Assembly: GCA_015183035.1 (NCBI GenBank)
Contig: JACZZP010000003.1
Span: forward strand, 496,001-560,000
Direction: 5' to 3'
DNA length: 64,000 nt
Origin: Meloidogyne chitwoodi
Taxonomy: Eukaryota > Nematoda > Chromadorea > Rhabditida > Meloidogynidae
Shown: piece after piece, positions 34,660 through 45,830 of the stretch
How positions within the stretch are numbered: the first letter of the stretch is position 1
Layout: every line of letters begins with the position of its first letter
Translations under genes and position numbers: made by a program
Notes under the pieces: generated by a model
What the model saw: only the letters and a program-made list of their open reading frames with translations
Told to the model about the DNA's origin: nothing
Database searches by the model: none

Positions 34660-36616
34660 ATGAACACTGAAACTGATGAAAATGATAATTCTGAGGTAAT
34701 TTGGATAGGAAAAATTAATTAAAAATTAATATTTAGGGACTTGAAGACTTATTAAATCGCGCAAAATGGACAGATTCACAATTAGAAGAAGTTATACGAT
34801 TAATTTATGGAAAAAGATGCCCGTATATTTTGAAAAATATTTTTCTTTTTAATTTTAAGACAACTTTCATTGAGTAATGATTTATTGGAGGCATCAATGA
34901 GTAGTGGTTTTGAAATTAAAGGTTTTCAAATAAAAGCACTTGAAGAACAATGTCGTAGGCCGAGAAAGGTGTAAAAAATTTTTAAAAATTTAAAAAAATT
35001 TAAAATTTTTTTTTTAAGGTCAGAATTGCAGCAATACAAAATAAAATTGTTTTGCCCACAAATGCTCCCATAATACAACAGAGAGAAGCTATACATCAAC
35101 GAGTAAGATTTAAGTTTTTGTTATATTTACAATTAATTTTTATAACAATTAATTAGTTTACAATTTATTAGAAATTGTAACCTTTCCGGAAATTAAAAAT
35201 AAACTTTTTACAAAATGTAACCTTTCCGGAAATTAAAAATAAACTTTTTACAAATTGTAAACTTTCCGGAAATTAAAAGATAAATTTATTACAAATTGTA
35301 AACTTGTAAATACAAACTTTGCATGTTTGTATTTCTAATTGTTCCCCCAACTATATATTTATTAGATTGGTGTAATGATTGATATAGCAGCAAGAGCGGG
35401 GGCACAAATTATTTGCCTACAGGAAGCTTGGCGTTTGTATTTTTTTAATATTTTTAAAGTAATTTTATTAGCTATGCCTTTTGCTTTTTGTACTCGTGAA
35501 AGACTTCCTTGGTATTTAAAATATATTTTTTAAATTAAATAAAAGTTTATAAAGGACTGAATTTGCTGAGTCTGCAGAGGATGGACCGTCAACTAAATTT
35601 TTAAGCAGTGTAAATATTTTATTAATTTTTTTTAAAATTTTTAATAATTTAATAAAATATTTAAGTTAGCTAAAAAGCATGGAATTGTTATTCTTTCGCC
35701 TATTTTGGAAAGAGAAGAAAACAAAGATGGACTTATTTGGAATACTGCGTTGTTTAAAATATATTTTTAAATTTATTTTTTCAGTGTAATAATTTCTCAT
35801 ACTGGCTCAGTCATTGGGAAAACAAGAAAAAATCATATTCCTCGTGTTGGTGATTTTAATGAATCGACTTATTATATGGAATCTTTGTTGGGACATCCTA
35901 TTTTTGAAACTGCTTTTGGCTCGTTTATTTTGTTTAAAAAAAATTAAATTTTTTTTAAGGCAAAATTGCTGTGAATATATGTTATGGCCGGCATCACCCG
36001 CAAAATTGGTTAATGTATGCCTTAAATGGTTTTTATTTTTTTAAATTTAATTTGTTCAAATTTATAGGTGCTGAAATAATTTTTAATCCATCAGCAACAA
36101 TAAGTGGACTTAGTGAAGCTCTGTGGCCTATTGAAGCGAGAAATGCTGCTATAGCCAATCATGTTTTTACTGTTGCAATTAATAGGGTTGGAACAGAAAC
36201 TTTCCCAAATGAATTTACTTCAGGGAATGGAAAACCTGGTAAAAAATAAAATAAAATTCAAATAAATAAAATATAATTATTTTTTAGCACATAAAGACTT
36301 TGGACATTTTTATGGTAGTAGTTATGTAGCTGCGCCTGATGGTTCTAGAACTCCAGTAAATAATTTAAAATAAAATAAATAAAATTCTTTTTAGGGATTA
36401 CCAAGAAATAAAGAAGGCGTTCTTGTGGTAGAAATTGATTTGAATTTATGCAGGCAAACACAAGATAGCTGGGGATTTAAGGTAAAATTATTTAGTATAT
36501 AAAAGTAAAATATACATTTTGTAATTTAGATGACTCAACGTTTAGAATTATATACGCAAAGTTTAACTAATTTTACAAAACCAAACTACAAACCACCGAT
36601 TGTAAATGAAAAATAA
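34660..36616 (+). CDS. upb-1: Beta-ureidopropionase
   Basis: Multi-exon gene starting at ATG 34660 (first exons 34660-34695, 34737-34822, 34860-34968, 35019-35102) and ending at TAA 36614. The enzyme hydrolyses N-carbamoyl-beta-alanine or N-carbamoyl-beta-aminoisobutyrate to the beta-amino acid, CO2 and ammonia, the last step of cytosolic pyrimidine catabolism. The nitrilase-superfamily triad is in place: Glu in [20 protein letters not shown], Lys in [16 protein letters not shown], Cys in [13 protein letters not shown]. The long conserved blocks match animal UPB1 closely, and length is about that of the family (roughly 380-390 aa). An intron carries a tandem CTTTCCGGAAATTAAAA repeat. Convergent with the next gene. 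Confidence 0.95.
35174..35310. repeat. Tandem repeat in upb-1 intron
   Basis: About two and a half copies of a roughly 54-bp unit containing CCTTTCCGGAAATTAAAAA and ACAAATTGTAA. A diverged inverted relative (TTTCCGGAAAGTTTACAATT) follows the gene at about 36700-36880. Confidence 0.7.
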
Positions 36617-36950
36617 ATAATGATAATATTTTGTAATTTTTAGTGATTAATATTAGTTGTATTTTTAATTGATATTAATTTGTAAAAGGTTATCAAAAAC
36701 AATATTTTTCCGGAAAGTTTACAATTTGTAATAAGTTTATTTTTATTTCCGTAAAGTTTGCAAATAAGTTTATTTTTTAGTAAGTTATGTTTAATTTCCG
36801 GATGTTTACAATAGTTTAAAAAAATAAGAAAAAGTTTATAGTTTTTTAAGTTTACAAAAATTTTAACAAATGTTTACAATCTAACTTTGTATTTTTAACA
36901 TTATTCCTTTTTACAACATACATACTATCTTTATTTTCTTCGTTATTAAT
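36617..36950. repeat. Convergent 3' flank with diverged TTTCCGGAAAGTTTAC repeats
   Basis: Between the stops of upb-1 and the minus-strand secreted protein gene. It holds inverted, degraded relatives of the tandem repeat in the upb-1 intron. No gene seen. Confidence 0.5.
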
Positions 36951-37803
36951 TTACTCACATTTAGGGAGTTTATTATTAATTTTCACTTTATCACAAGTTG
37001 TACAACCAACTGTAAAAATAAAAATTAATTTTAATATTTTAAATTTTTCTAAAATTTACCTAAAAGAGCTTTTCCATTAATATAACTTTTTGAATTACGA
37101 ACAAGTTTCATAAAATCGGGAGAACTTGATTTGTGTTGATAATGTCTCTTTCCATCTGTACGAACTAATTCTTGTCCACCAGTATTTGGATTAACAAAAA
37201 TATATCCATCTTTAATTTTTAATAAATATAAAATAAATTGTATTTAAAAAATAAATTTACCATAAGAGTAAAACAAATAATTTAATTTATATAATGCAGT
37301 TTTATTTGCCTGATAACAATAACCATCACCATAATTACAAATACAAATATTTGCACTGCATTCGACTTTTAATAAACTTAGTTTTTTGTCATTTTGATTA
37401 TAACAATGCTTAATTTTATTTTTTTTTAAAGTTTAATATTTAAAGTTGATTTTTTCAAGTTTATTTTTGTAAAAAAGTTTATTTTTTTTGTAGAAAGTTA
37501 ATTTTTGTAGAAAATTTATTTTTGTAAAAAAAGTTTATTTTTGTAAAAAAAGTTTATTTTTGTAAAAAAAGTTTAACCGTTTCAACATTTTTATTATTAC
37601 AAATTGTAGTTATTTTAGCATACTCTGGACTCTCAGATTTAGTAGAGCCAACAAATGAATTTTTTAAAAAGGTAATACCTCCTTGTTTATCAGAACATTC
37701 TTTACCTTCTGAATTTATTTAAAATAATTAATTAATATTTATTTATATACTTACCATTAAATATAATTAATAATAAAAAAACAAAAAATGAAATAAAAAA
37801 CAT
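36951..37803 (-). CDS. Small secreted Cys-rich protein, unknown family
   Basis: Five exons: 37755-37803, about 37576-37708, then exons ending near 37261, 37080 and 36951. The frame joins to roughly 170 aa. The first 17 residues (MFFISFFVFLLLIIF...) form a clear signal peptide with no later membrane segment. The mature part has about nine Cys, including CSANICICNYGDGYCY and VGCTTCDK, which suggests disulphides. No domain is recognised. Secretion, small size and Cys content are common to parasitism effectors, but also to cuticle and defence proteins. The long intron 2 is mainly AAAAAAGTTTATTTTTGTAA-type repeat. Confidence 0.65.
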
Positions 37804-39154
37804 TTTTTAAATAAAATTATTTAAATTAATTAATTGAATTCTTGGTAAGATAAAAATTATTCAATTTAATTTATTTTTATATACACAATTTTAAATAGTT
37901 AATTAAACAAAAATTAATATAATTTTTTAAAATTTCAGACAAAAAAGAAATTCTTTTTTTTTTAATAATTTTATTAAGTCTGATTAAATATTAAATAAAA
38001 TTAATTTTTAAAATTTTTTTAAAAGAGTTTGCTCACTTTTTTAATTTTATTTTATATTAAAAATGAAATTTTATTGTTTCCAACATGACAAAAAATATTT
38101 AAAAAAAATTAATATTTATTTTAAATAAATAAAATATTTTTTTTAATATTAAAAAAAATTTAAAAAAAATATTTAATAGAAAAAATAAAAATATTAAAAA
38201 AAATTAATATAAAAAATATTTAAAAGAGGGGGGTATACATAGGCGTAGATTTAATAAACTTTTTTAAAAATTATTTTTAAAAATATTTTTTAAAATTAAA
38301 TTTATTTATTTAAAAAATATAAATAATTTTAATTAATATTTTTTTCTTATTTTTTAATTTCTTCAAAAAAAAATTAAAAAAAATCCGCAAAAATATAATG
38401 TCCGCAAAAAATGTCCGCAAAAAAAATTAAATTTTTATTTAATTATTTATTTAGCTTTAAATAAAAAATAATTTTTAAAAAAATCTAAAGTTTTTATTTT
38501 ATTATTTATTTAAAAATTTTTTAAAGCATTTCCTGTTTGTTTTAATAAATTTTAATTTTTTTTTGTTAATTTAATAATATTTGTGTAATTAAAAAAAAAA
38601 TTTTTAGGGAAGTGGATTTTTTTTTTAAATTTATTTTTAAATTAATTTCCTCACTCTCCTTTTTTTTTAATTTTTCTAAATTTTTTTTTAATTTTTTTTT
38701 AATTTTTTAAATTTTTTTTTATAATTTTTTTTAATTTTAAAGGAACATAAATTGGGAAATTTAAAAAAAAAAATTCAAAAAAATTTTAAAAAATTCAAAA
38801 AATTATCTTTTATAATAATACATAACTAAATCTAACAATAAAAAAATCAAATTATACACAGTTTTTGTTTTTTGTCATTTTTAAAAAATTAAAAAAAATA
38901 TATATTATAGGCATAAATTTTTTTTAACACTTTGAAATTCTTTTAAAAATATTTAAAATTTATTTTTAATTTTTTAATTTATTTTCTCGTTAAAAACACA
39001 CTTTTTGCCTTTATAAATATTTTTTTAATTTAATAAATCAATTCGATGTGAAAAAAATTCTTTTTTTTTTCAAATTTTAAACGTTAAAAATATTAAACCT
39101 CTTTTCCTTTTTTCATTTTTCTCCTTTTTCATTAATTTTCTTCTCATCTCTCTT
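37804..39154. other. Extremely AT-rich intergenic region
   Basis: 1.35 kb of mixed A and T tracts with a few TCCGCAAAAA motifs (38385-38425) resembling MITE fragments. No exon or RNA gene seen. Confidence 0.5.
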
Positions 39155-41060
39155 TTATTGTGGTGGCATAGAAAGAGATTCATCGGTATGTTCATGATGA
39201 ATGTGTGGCTGTGGACTAAGCTTACTATGTGCTGATGGATGCAAAATTGAAGATTTACGTTGTGGAACAGTGTCTGGACGTGGAATCTTAAAAAAGAAAA
39301 TTTTTTTTTCTTTTAAAATTTAAAAAAAGAGTGGAAAGAGGTCACCAAATATTACAAATTTATTTTTTAAATTTAATTTTTTTTTTATGGAAATGGGCAG
39401 GTGAGTGATCAAAAGGGTACTTAGGTATTATCCCTAAGCATTTTTGCGGACTTTTTCTGCGGACAAATTTATATATAAATAGACAATTTGAATAATAAAA
39501 TCTTATTTAATTTTTTAGTCAATTTTTTATTTATAATGAAAAAATAAATTTTTCCGCAAAAAAAAGTCCGCAAAAATGCTTAGGGATAATACGTAAGTAA
39601 CATCAAAAGTTAAAATAGGTATTGAACTTTTAATAAAATCAGATTAAAAAGTATATGCATTTTGAGCATTTTGGGTACTTCAAGAAGTCCAAAGGGTCCA
39701 ACTCAGTTTAATAAATTTAATTTTAAGATGACAAATCCCAGGACTTTTATTTAAAAAATCTCTCAAATCTCTCTTGTTTCCTTAATTAATTTAAAAAAAA
39801 CCTGTAAATGCTCGTCAGTATCAGACTCTCCTCCATCCATTGAACAACCAGAAAAAGAGCCAGCAGGAGGACGAACAGTTGGCATTAATTCGTCCTGTTG
39901 ATGAATTTGGTGTTTAGGCAAAGATTCCTCAATTGTTGCAGTCAATTTTGGAGCAACGACAACATTCTGAGGAACTTGAGAAACGACAGTTGCAGGAATT
40001 GATTGTTGCTGGCCAACAGAAGCAGTTGTTGTTGTACTAGTCTTTTTGTCTTTATTCATATTGTAGTCACCAGAATCAAAAAATTTCTTTAAAAAAGAAT
40101 AATTAAATTAAAAAAGGGATGGTTGAAATATTCCTTTTTTAATTTTTCAAAATTTGTTTTAATTGATTTTCATTTTTGGGGCAATTTAACCCCCTCAGTT
40201 TAGAAATTGAATAATTTCAGTACCTTCAGTCGTAGATTGGTACTTTTCCTTTATGGGCACAAATGTCCGCAAGATTTTGTCTGCAAAAAATTTTAATATT
40301 TTTCTCAAAATAGAGAGAACTTGGCGGACGGAAAAATGGAGGAATAAGAAGCAATTTTGAACACACCGACAAATGATTACAGCTATATAGGGAATTTTTA
40401 TGAAGGGAAGATGTAAAAAGAAGAGAAGTTGGTGCATTTGATGAATTTTAGCAAAAATTGTTGATTTTATGCCTCCAAAATAAAAAATAACTATTAAATT
40501 TTTTGCAGACAAAAACTTGCGGAAAGGAAAAGTACCCGTAGATTTACTCTATTAAATTCTCAAATAATTAAAAAAGAGCTGAAAAATAGAAAAATACATT
40601 CTTTAAGGTAATTCCAAAATTAATTTTGAAAAGAAAAATGTGTTTAAGATTGGAAATATTATATTCTTATAATATTTAAGACTTTCTTATTTTCACTTCT
40701 TCCCATCTCTTCCACTTTTTGTTTTATATTTAAATTAAAAATTAATTTTGAAAAATAAAACAAAAGAAGGGAAAATTAGTGGAGAAGTGAAAATTAGAAA
40801 ATTATAAACTTTTAGTTTTGCCCAAATATCCTAAAAATTCTACTAAAAACATACACGTTGCTGTAACCGTTTTTGAAGAAATGAACCAGCCGATTTTGGA
40901 GGAAGTTTACCACTTGAAGCAAGTTTATTCATCAACAACAATTCCTAAAAATAAATTAATAATTTTTAATCTAAAAGAAAACCTGTTGTTTTTCAACAGA
41001 AACAGCTTCAACTTGAGCATCAGCTTGGATGCTTTCTGCCTTTGGAAGGTCTCCACGCAT
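39155..41060 (-). CDS. ensa-1: Endosulfine / ARPP-19 family PP2A inhibitor
   Basis: Four exons: 40983-41060, 40855-40944, 39802-40086, 39155-39286, giving 194 aa. ENSA/ARPP-19 proteins are phosphorylated by Greatwall kinase and then bind and inhibit PP2A-B55, permitting mitotic entry. The hallmark KFFDSGDYN, with the target Ser, is created across the exon 2/3 junction after GSFLQKRLQQR, exactly as in the family. Beyond it the protein is low-complexity (Thr/Gln/Pro-rich) with a His-rich end, longer than the vertebrate 110-120 aa. Introns 2 and 3 each contain a GGTAC-ended MITE. Head-to-head with the TMEM98 gene. Confidence 0.9.
39416..39601. mobile_element. GGTAC-ended MITE, copy 1
   Basis: 186 bp with inverted ends GGTACTTAGGTATTATCCCT / GTTACTTACGTATTATCCCT, and TTTGCGGACTTTTT arms. 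Flanked by ATCAAAAG at 39408-39415 and 39602-39609. Located in an ensa-1 intron. It does not encode a protein. Confidence 0.88.
40239..40536. mobile_element. GGTAC-ended MITE, longer variant
   Basis: 298 bp beginning GGTACTTTTCCTTTATGGGC and ending with inverted GGAAAGGAAAAGTACC. Flanked by CGTAGATT at 40231-40238 and 40537-40544. It shares the first seven bases and GTCCGCAA/TTGCGGA arms with the 186-bp family but has a different interior. In an intron of ensa-1. Confidence 0.85.
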
Positions 41061-42273
41061 TTTTTTAAATATTATACAAAAAAAGTCAAATTACAGCAAG
41101 TCTAAAATTAAAAAAAATCAATAAATTAAAGTAAAATTTGAGTTTAGCCTAGACGTTACCCTTATTTATTATAGCAAAGATTAGGACACTTTTAAGGATT
41201 AGAACAGGTCAAAAACTAAAAACAAAGTTTATTAGATATTTAGATTAAACTAAATAATTACATATTAACCAATTTAAAGAAGCTTAGTTTAAAATGTTTG
41301 GGTAAATGTGTATATGACAGCGTTCTTATCTCTTCTTATTTTTAAGGAAGCTATAGAATAGCTAAAAAAGCAATGATGTGGACTAACAAGGCGCCTTTAT
41401 TCAAAAAAAAAACTGTCCTAGTCAATGGCAAAAAAAACTAGAAAATAAAAATAGTAAGTAGAGATAATAAAAAAGCAATGGCTGACACTTATACCTGTCT
41501 ATATTTGTATTTTCTAAAGTAAAAAAAGAGCCAACACTTGTCTAATATTATTTACTACAAGTGGTGCGTAAATATATGGAAAAAAGAGGGAATATTTGTG
41601 AGAAAAATGGGATTATTTAGAAAAAAGACTGTTTTTTGAAATGAATTAATAAAAATGAATAAAACAAAATGCTTGTCAAAAGTAAAAAAAGTAAAAAAAG
41701 ACTGATAATTTAATAAATTAACAGATTAAAGTCCTGTGAACATTTGTTCTCTAATTACAAAAATAATGGCTCCTGTACATTTAGAACCACACGACATTTC
41801 ACCTCTACGGCAAAAAAACTAGATTTCGTATACCCGAGCTCATTATTTTTTGCTGTTGGGACGAAATGTCGTGCAAATTCTGTCGACGAAATGTCGGGAC
41901 ACGAAAACAAATAAATATAGTTAAAAGCAGAGAAAAAGAATTAAACAGAGAATTGAAAAATAGCAAGAACAGTGTTAAAAAGAATTATCGAGTTAATTAA
42001 AATTATTTAAATTTATTAGATATTTGGCATTATGTTTTAAATTAAATAAAAGATAAATGACAGAGAAAAAAAGGAAATAATAAATTGAGAGAGAACATTA
42101 TTTTTTGTAACTAGACTAAAAACAATTTTTTCTGTTATTTTTAACATCTTGTGATTTTTTACAATAATTTTTGATTTTATTTTTTCAGATCTTTTTTTTT
42201 GCTTGTTAATGGCTATTCACTGTCCAAATTTATTAAATAAATTATTTTTATCATTTTACCCAACATTTTTATT
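41061..42273. other. Divergent intergenic region ensa-1 / TMEM98 with one repeat
   Basis: Holds the promoters of both head-to-head genes. A CGACATTTCG-type palindromic element lies at 41790-41901 (inner arms ACGACATTTCACC / GACGAAATGTCGT), related to elements at 48537-48840 and 61287-61420. No other feature seen. Confidence 0.5.
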
Positions 42274-43380
42274 ATGGAATTTGTTGTTGCATTAGCTTTA
42301 ATTGTTTTGGTTGCTGTTTTTCTTTTTTCTCTTTGGATGGTTGTTGTTACTTGTCAAAGAAGAAATAATTATAGACAAATGATTAAAATTCGAGCTTTAC
42401 GATTTTCTAATTTGAAGAATCAAGATACAGAAGATGTTGAACAACTTGGGCCAAATATGCGTAATTTTTTTTTACTTTTATATAATTTTTAAGAGAAATA
42501 GGTGATTAATTTAGGCAAATTAGTTTATAAAATTAGAAAAAGATTCTTTTGGGAGAATGTTTGGGTGCTCCTTAACTGCAAAATATTAAAAATTTTAGTT
42601 AAAACATTAAACGATAATCAATGGATTAATGATTTCGCTGCTGGACTGCTCCAAAACTGTGTTGCTGTTCTTCGTCTCTGTCATACCCTAACCGAGCGAA
42701 TGCTTCCTTTGGAACAACAAAAATCTAACCAATATTCTCATCAAATTGATAAACTTATTTGTGAAGCAAGTAGCAGATTAATGCCTAATTTTGAAGCTTT
42801 ATTACGAGCAATGGCTTCTCAAAATGTTGATATTCGTGTTCTAGAAGCTAGAGTAAATGCTTTGGTCAGTGCTTGTTGGGCTTTGGCGATGCCTGTTTGT
42901 TTGACTAATTTTAAGCAAAAAGACTCTTTGGAAGAGATTTTGAATCAAATGAACACACATTTAAGACATCTTGAGGTTTTTTTTAAATTTATTTTGGGGA
43001 AAAAAGAAAAAGTATAGAGAATATTTCAGTGTTTTCTATTTAATTTTTTTCTAATTTAATTTAAAGAATGCCCTAAATCAATTTGAAGAAGAAGAACATC
43101 AACAAATTTTAAACTGTAAAAATTCGACAAAATTTTCTTTAAAAAATAATTTGAATTCCTCTCAAAATCACACTTCCGAAACAACTTTTACAAATTCACA
43201 AGTATTAAATAAAAATACTTGTGAAAATGTAAGAATTAGAAATTTGGCTGGTGAAGAGGTTTTCTTTTTTTTTTAATTTTTAAATAAAAAAATTTAAAAA
43301 TTTAGAGACATTCGCCACTTCTTCCCTCAATGTCTTTTATAGAAGAAACGGCACCTGCAGATCCAGCAATTGTAAAATAA
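42274..43380 (+). CDS. TMEM98-like membrane protein
   Basis: Four exons: 42274-42460, 42599-42975, 43067-43258, 43306-43380; 276 aa. An N-terminal membrane segment (about residues 4-28, followed by CQRRNNYRQ) leads to a helical domain whose NDNQWINDFAAGLL...CHTLTERMLPL and later NTHLRHLE blocks match animal TMEM98, an ER/plasma-membrane protein known in vertebrates to restrain the membrane-bound transcription factor MYRF. The C-terminal 80 residues are Asn/Ser-rich and lineage-specific. Family assignment is from motif recognition; the role in nematodes is inferred only. Confidence 0.82.
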
Positions 43381-44965
43381 AAAGGAGAGCTCTTTAAGTA
43401 TCAAAGTATTTTTAATTTTATTTTGTGTGAGAGTGTTGGAGGATTTGTTAGGGTTAAAAAGAAATTTTTAAATTAATCTAGGATTTCATTTTTGTAAGAA
43501 CAAAGCTCCTTTTTTATCATTTTTTAAATTTTCGATTTTCCTGGCCCAGATTTTTTCTAAAATAAGGGCAAGGTTTTCTCTAGTTTTACCTAAAAAAGAA
43601 CAAAAATTTTTTTTAAATTAACCCTATCAGAGTCACAATTCTCTCATTTTTACAAATGTTCTCATTTCTTTAGATTTATTTGAATAATTAAATATTATTT
43701 TTTCTTAACCGAATTTTTATAATAAAAAATAAAAAAATTTAATTTAAGTACAACTTTTTATAATTAAAAAAAAAATCGGTTAAATATTTGGTACTTACGT
43801 ATTATCCCTAAGCACTTTTGCGGACTTTTTTTGCGGACAAATTTATTTTTTCATTATAAATAAAAAATAGACTAAAAAATTAAAAAAGATTTTATTATTC
43901 AAATTGTCTATTTATATATAAATTTGTCCGCAAAAAAAGTCCGCAAAAATGCTTGGGATAATACCTAAGTACCAAATATTTTTATGCCATATATTTTCTT
44001 CTCTTCTTTTAAATTTAATTTTTCTCTTTAAAAAATTGAAGATACTCATACCAATATTTAATTTTTTTTTGTTGAATTAAGCAAAAAAATTTATTTTTAA
44101 GAAAAAATAAAAATTTGAGAGAATTTTCTGACATTTAAAATTAAAAAATTTTAATTTTTTGCTTTTTTCGCTATTAATTAATTTAAATAAATATCCCGAG
44201 TGAATATTTCCGTCCATATTTAGTAATATTTAAGTGTGTCTTTTTTTTATTTTTTTTTAAAATTTTTAGCTTTTTTTAAATTAAAAGGGATTGGATTTGT
44301 ATTTATTTTTGAAAATATTTTTTATTATTTTAAAATTATTTTCTGATTTTGTACAATTCCTTTTTTCCTTTTTATCTCATTTTATTCTTTATTTTTAATT
44401 ATTTTTTTTTAGATTTTTGAGAAGCAAAAGAGAACAATTATTAATTAATTAATTAATTCTCTCTTTATAATTACACCGAAATATAAATAAATAAAAATTA
44501 AATTTCAGTGATCGATCCAAAATATAACTGAGATTTTTTTTAATAAAAGATTGGGGACACTCTCTTTGGGGGATCGGTGTTTTTATAATTTTAAAGTTTT
44601 TATAATTTTAATTATTTCTTATTTTCATTCACACATATTTATTTTTATTATTAATAAATAAATTAATAAAAATTGTTTTTTTTATTTTATTTGTGTTGTT
44701 AATGCTAATAAAATATTTTTTTTATTTAATTAATTTTTTAAATAATTTTATTTTTTTTGAAGCATTTATTAGAAGTGAAGATTTCTTGGACAGTTAAATA
44801 AATAATAATCTTCTTTCAGTTTATCAGGTTTATATTTAATTATTTATTTTTTATTTAATGATTAAAATGGGGAAGAACGAAAAAAGAGGGTCGGTGGTTC
44901 GAACCCGTTTGGCGGACATTAATTTTTATTTTAGATTTTTTAATTTATTTTGAACAATTTAAGAA
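43381..44965. other. Intergenic, AT-rich, one MITE
   Basis: Contains the GGTAC MITE at 43790-43974 and, near 44890-44922, a tRNA 3'-half-like scrap (GGTGGTTCGAACCC). No exon supported. Confidence 0.5.
43790..43974. mobile_element. GGTAC-ended MITE, copy 2
   Basis: 185 bp with ends GGTACTTACGTATTATCCCT and its near-complement. Flanked by AAATATTT at 43782-43789 and 43975-43982. The interior runs opposite to copy 1 (TAGACTAAAAAATTAAA versus TTTAATTTTTTAGTC). Confidence 0.88.
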
Positions 44966-45280
44966 ATGTCTTCATTCGCACGTGTATTAGAATTATTTAC
45001 TCCTCTCAATGGACACAATTCTCTTCTCAAAAAACGGTTAAACATCTTTTCTCTTTTTCAAGTCCGAAACAATTGCCCGTGGCATCGGTCAAGTTTTACA
45101 CAAGCATATTTCCCATTTGAAGTTAAAAAGATGTTAAAACAAGAAAGTATTACTCGCCTACTTGAAAGCGAAGGAGGAAAGCATGTATTAATGAAACAAT
45201 TACTGGGAGAAGAAGGATTTATTGCTTGGAATTGGCCAGCTAAGAAAAAGGAGAATGACCGACTTTCTTATCCTCTTTGA
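44966..45280 (+). CDS. Unknown single-exon 104-aa protein
   Basis: Complete ORF (starts MSSFARVLELFTPLNGHNS; ends with a Lys-rich tail) with codon use typical of neighbouring exons and composition unlike the surrounding A/T tracts. No signal peptide or membrane segment, and no family recognised. It contains a conserved-looking block ESEGGKHVLMKQLLGEEGF. It could be a small mitochondrial or regulatory protein; function unknown. Confidence 0.6.
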   Translation: MSSFARVLELFTPLNGHNSLLKKRLNIFSLFQVRNNCPWHRSSFTQAYFPFEVKKMLKQESITRLLESEGGKHVLMKQLLGEEGFIAWNWPAKKKENDRLSYPL

Positions 45281-45830
45281 GAGATTTAAATAAAAATAAA
45301 TAAAGGTTTTTTTTTGTTAATGAATATTTTTTGTTGAATTATATAAAATTAGGAGTCTAAAAATTATATTTTTTTATTTAAATTCTGTAAAAAAAATTTT
45401 AAATAATGTAAAAGTAGAATATAGAGGGGATATAATTTTGTAAAAAAAAAATTTGAGGAAAAAGGGGGACTATAAAAGGAAAATAAAATTGTTTTTTAAA
45501 AAATTTATTGTCACCTTTTTCTTTAAAAAAAAAAATTTTTTGGATTAAAATATTTTTTAAAAGTATTTTTAAAAAAAAAGAAATTTAAAAAAACGTGACA
45601 TAAAATTTTATTAAGAAAAATAATAATATATTCTCTTCTATGGATAAAAATGCGATTATTTTAAAAAAAGTTCAAATTGGAAACTAAAAAAAAATTTTTT
45701 TGCCAACACATCCCCCTAAAAACAATTAAAAAATTTTTTTTAATTTGAAAAATCCGCAACAAAAAATTATTTGCGGACTCTCTCACCATCCAAAATAAAA
45801 TATTTATAAAAAAAAAAACCTTGACACATT
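45281..45830. other. Convergent 3' flanks, AT-rich
   Basis: Between the 104-aa ORF (plus) and the end of the minus-strand nuclear receptor. Homopolymer-rich; no feature seen. Confidence 0.5.

Noticed and set aside
44880..44922. tRNA gene
   Set aside because: Only a T-arm-like 3' half is present; no D arm or acceptor 5' half.
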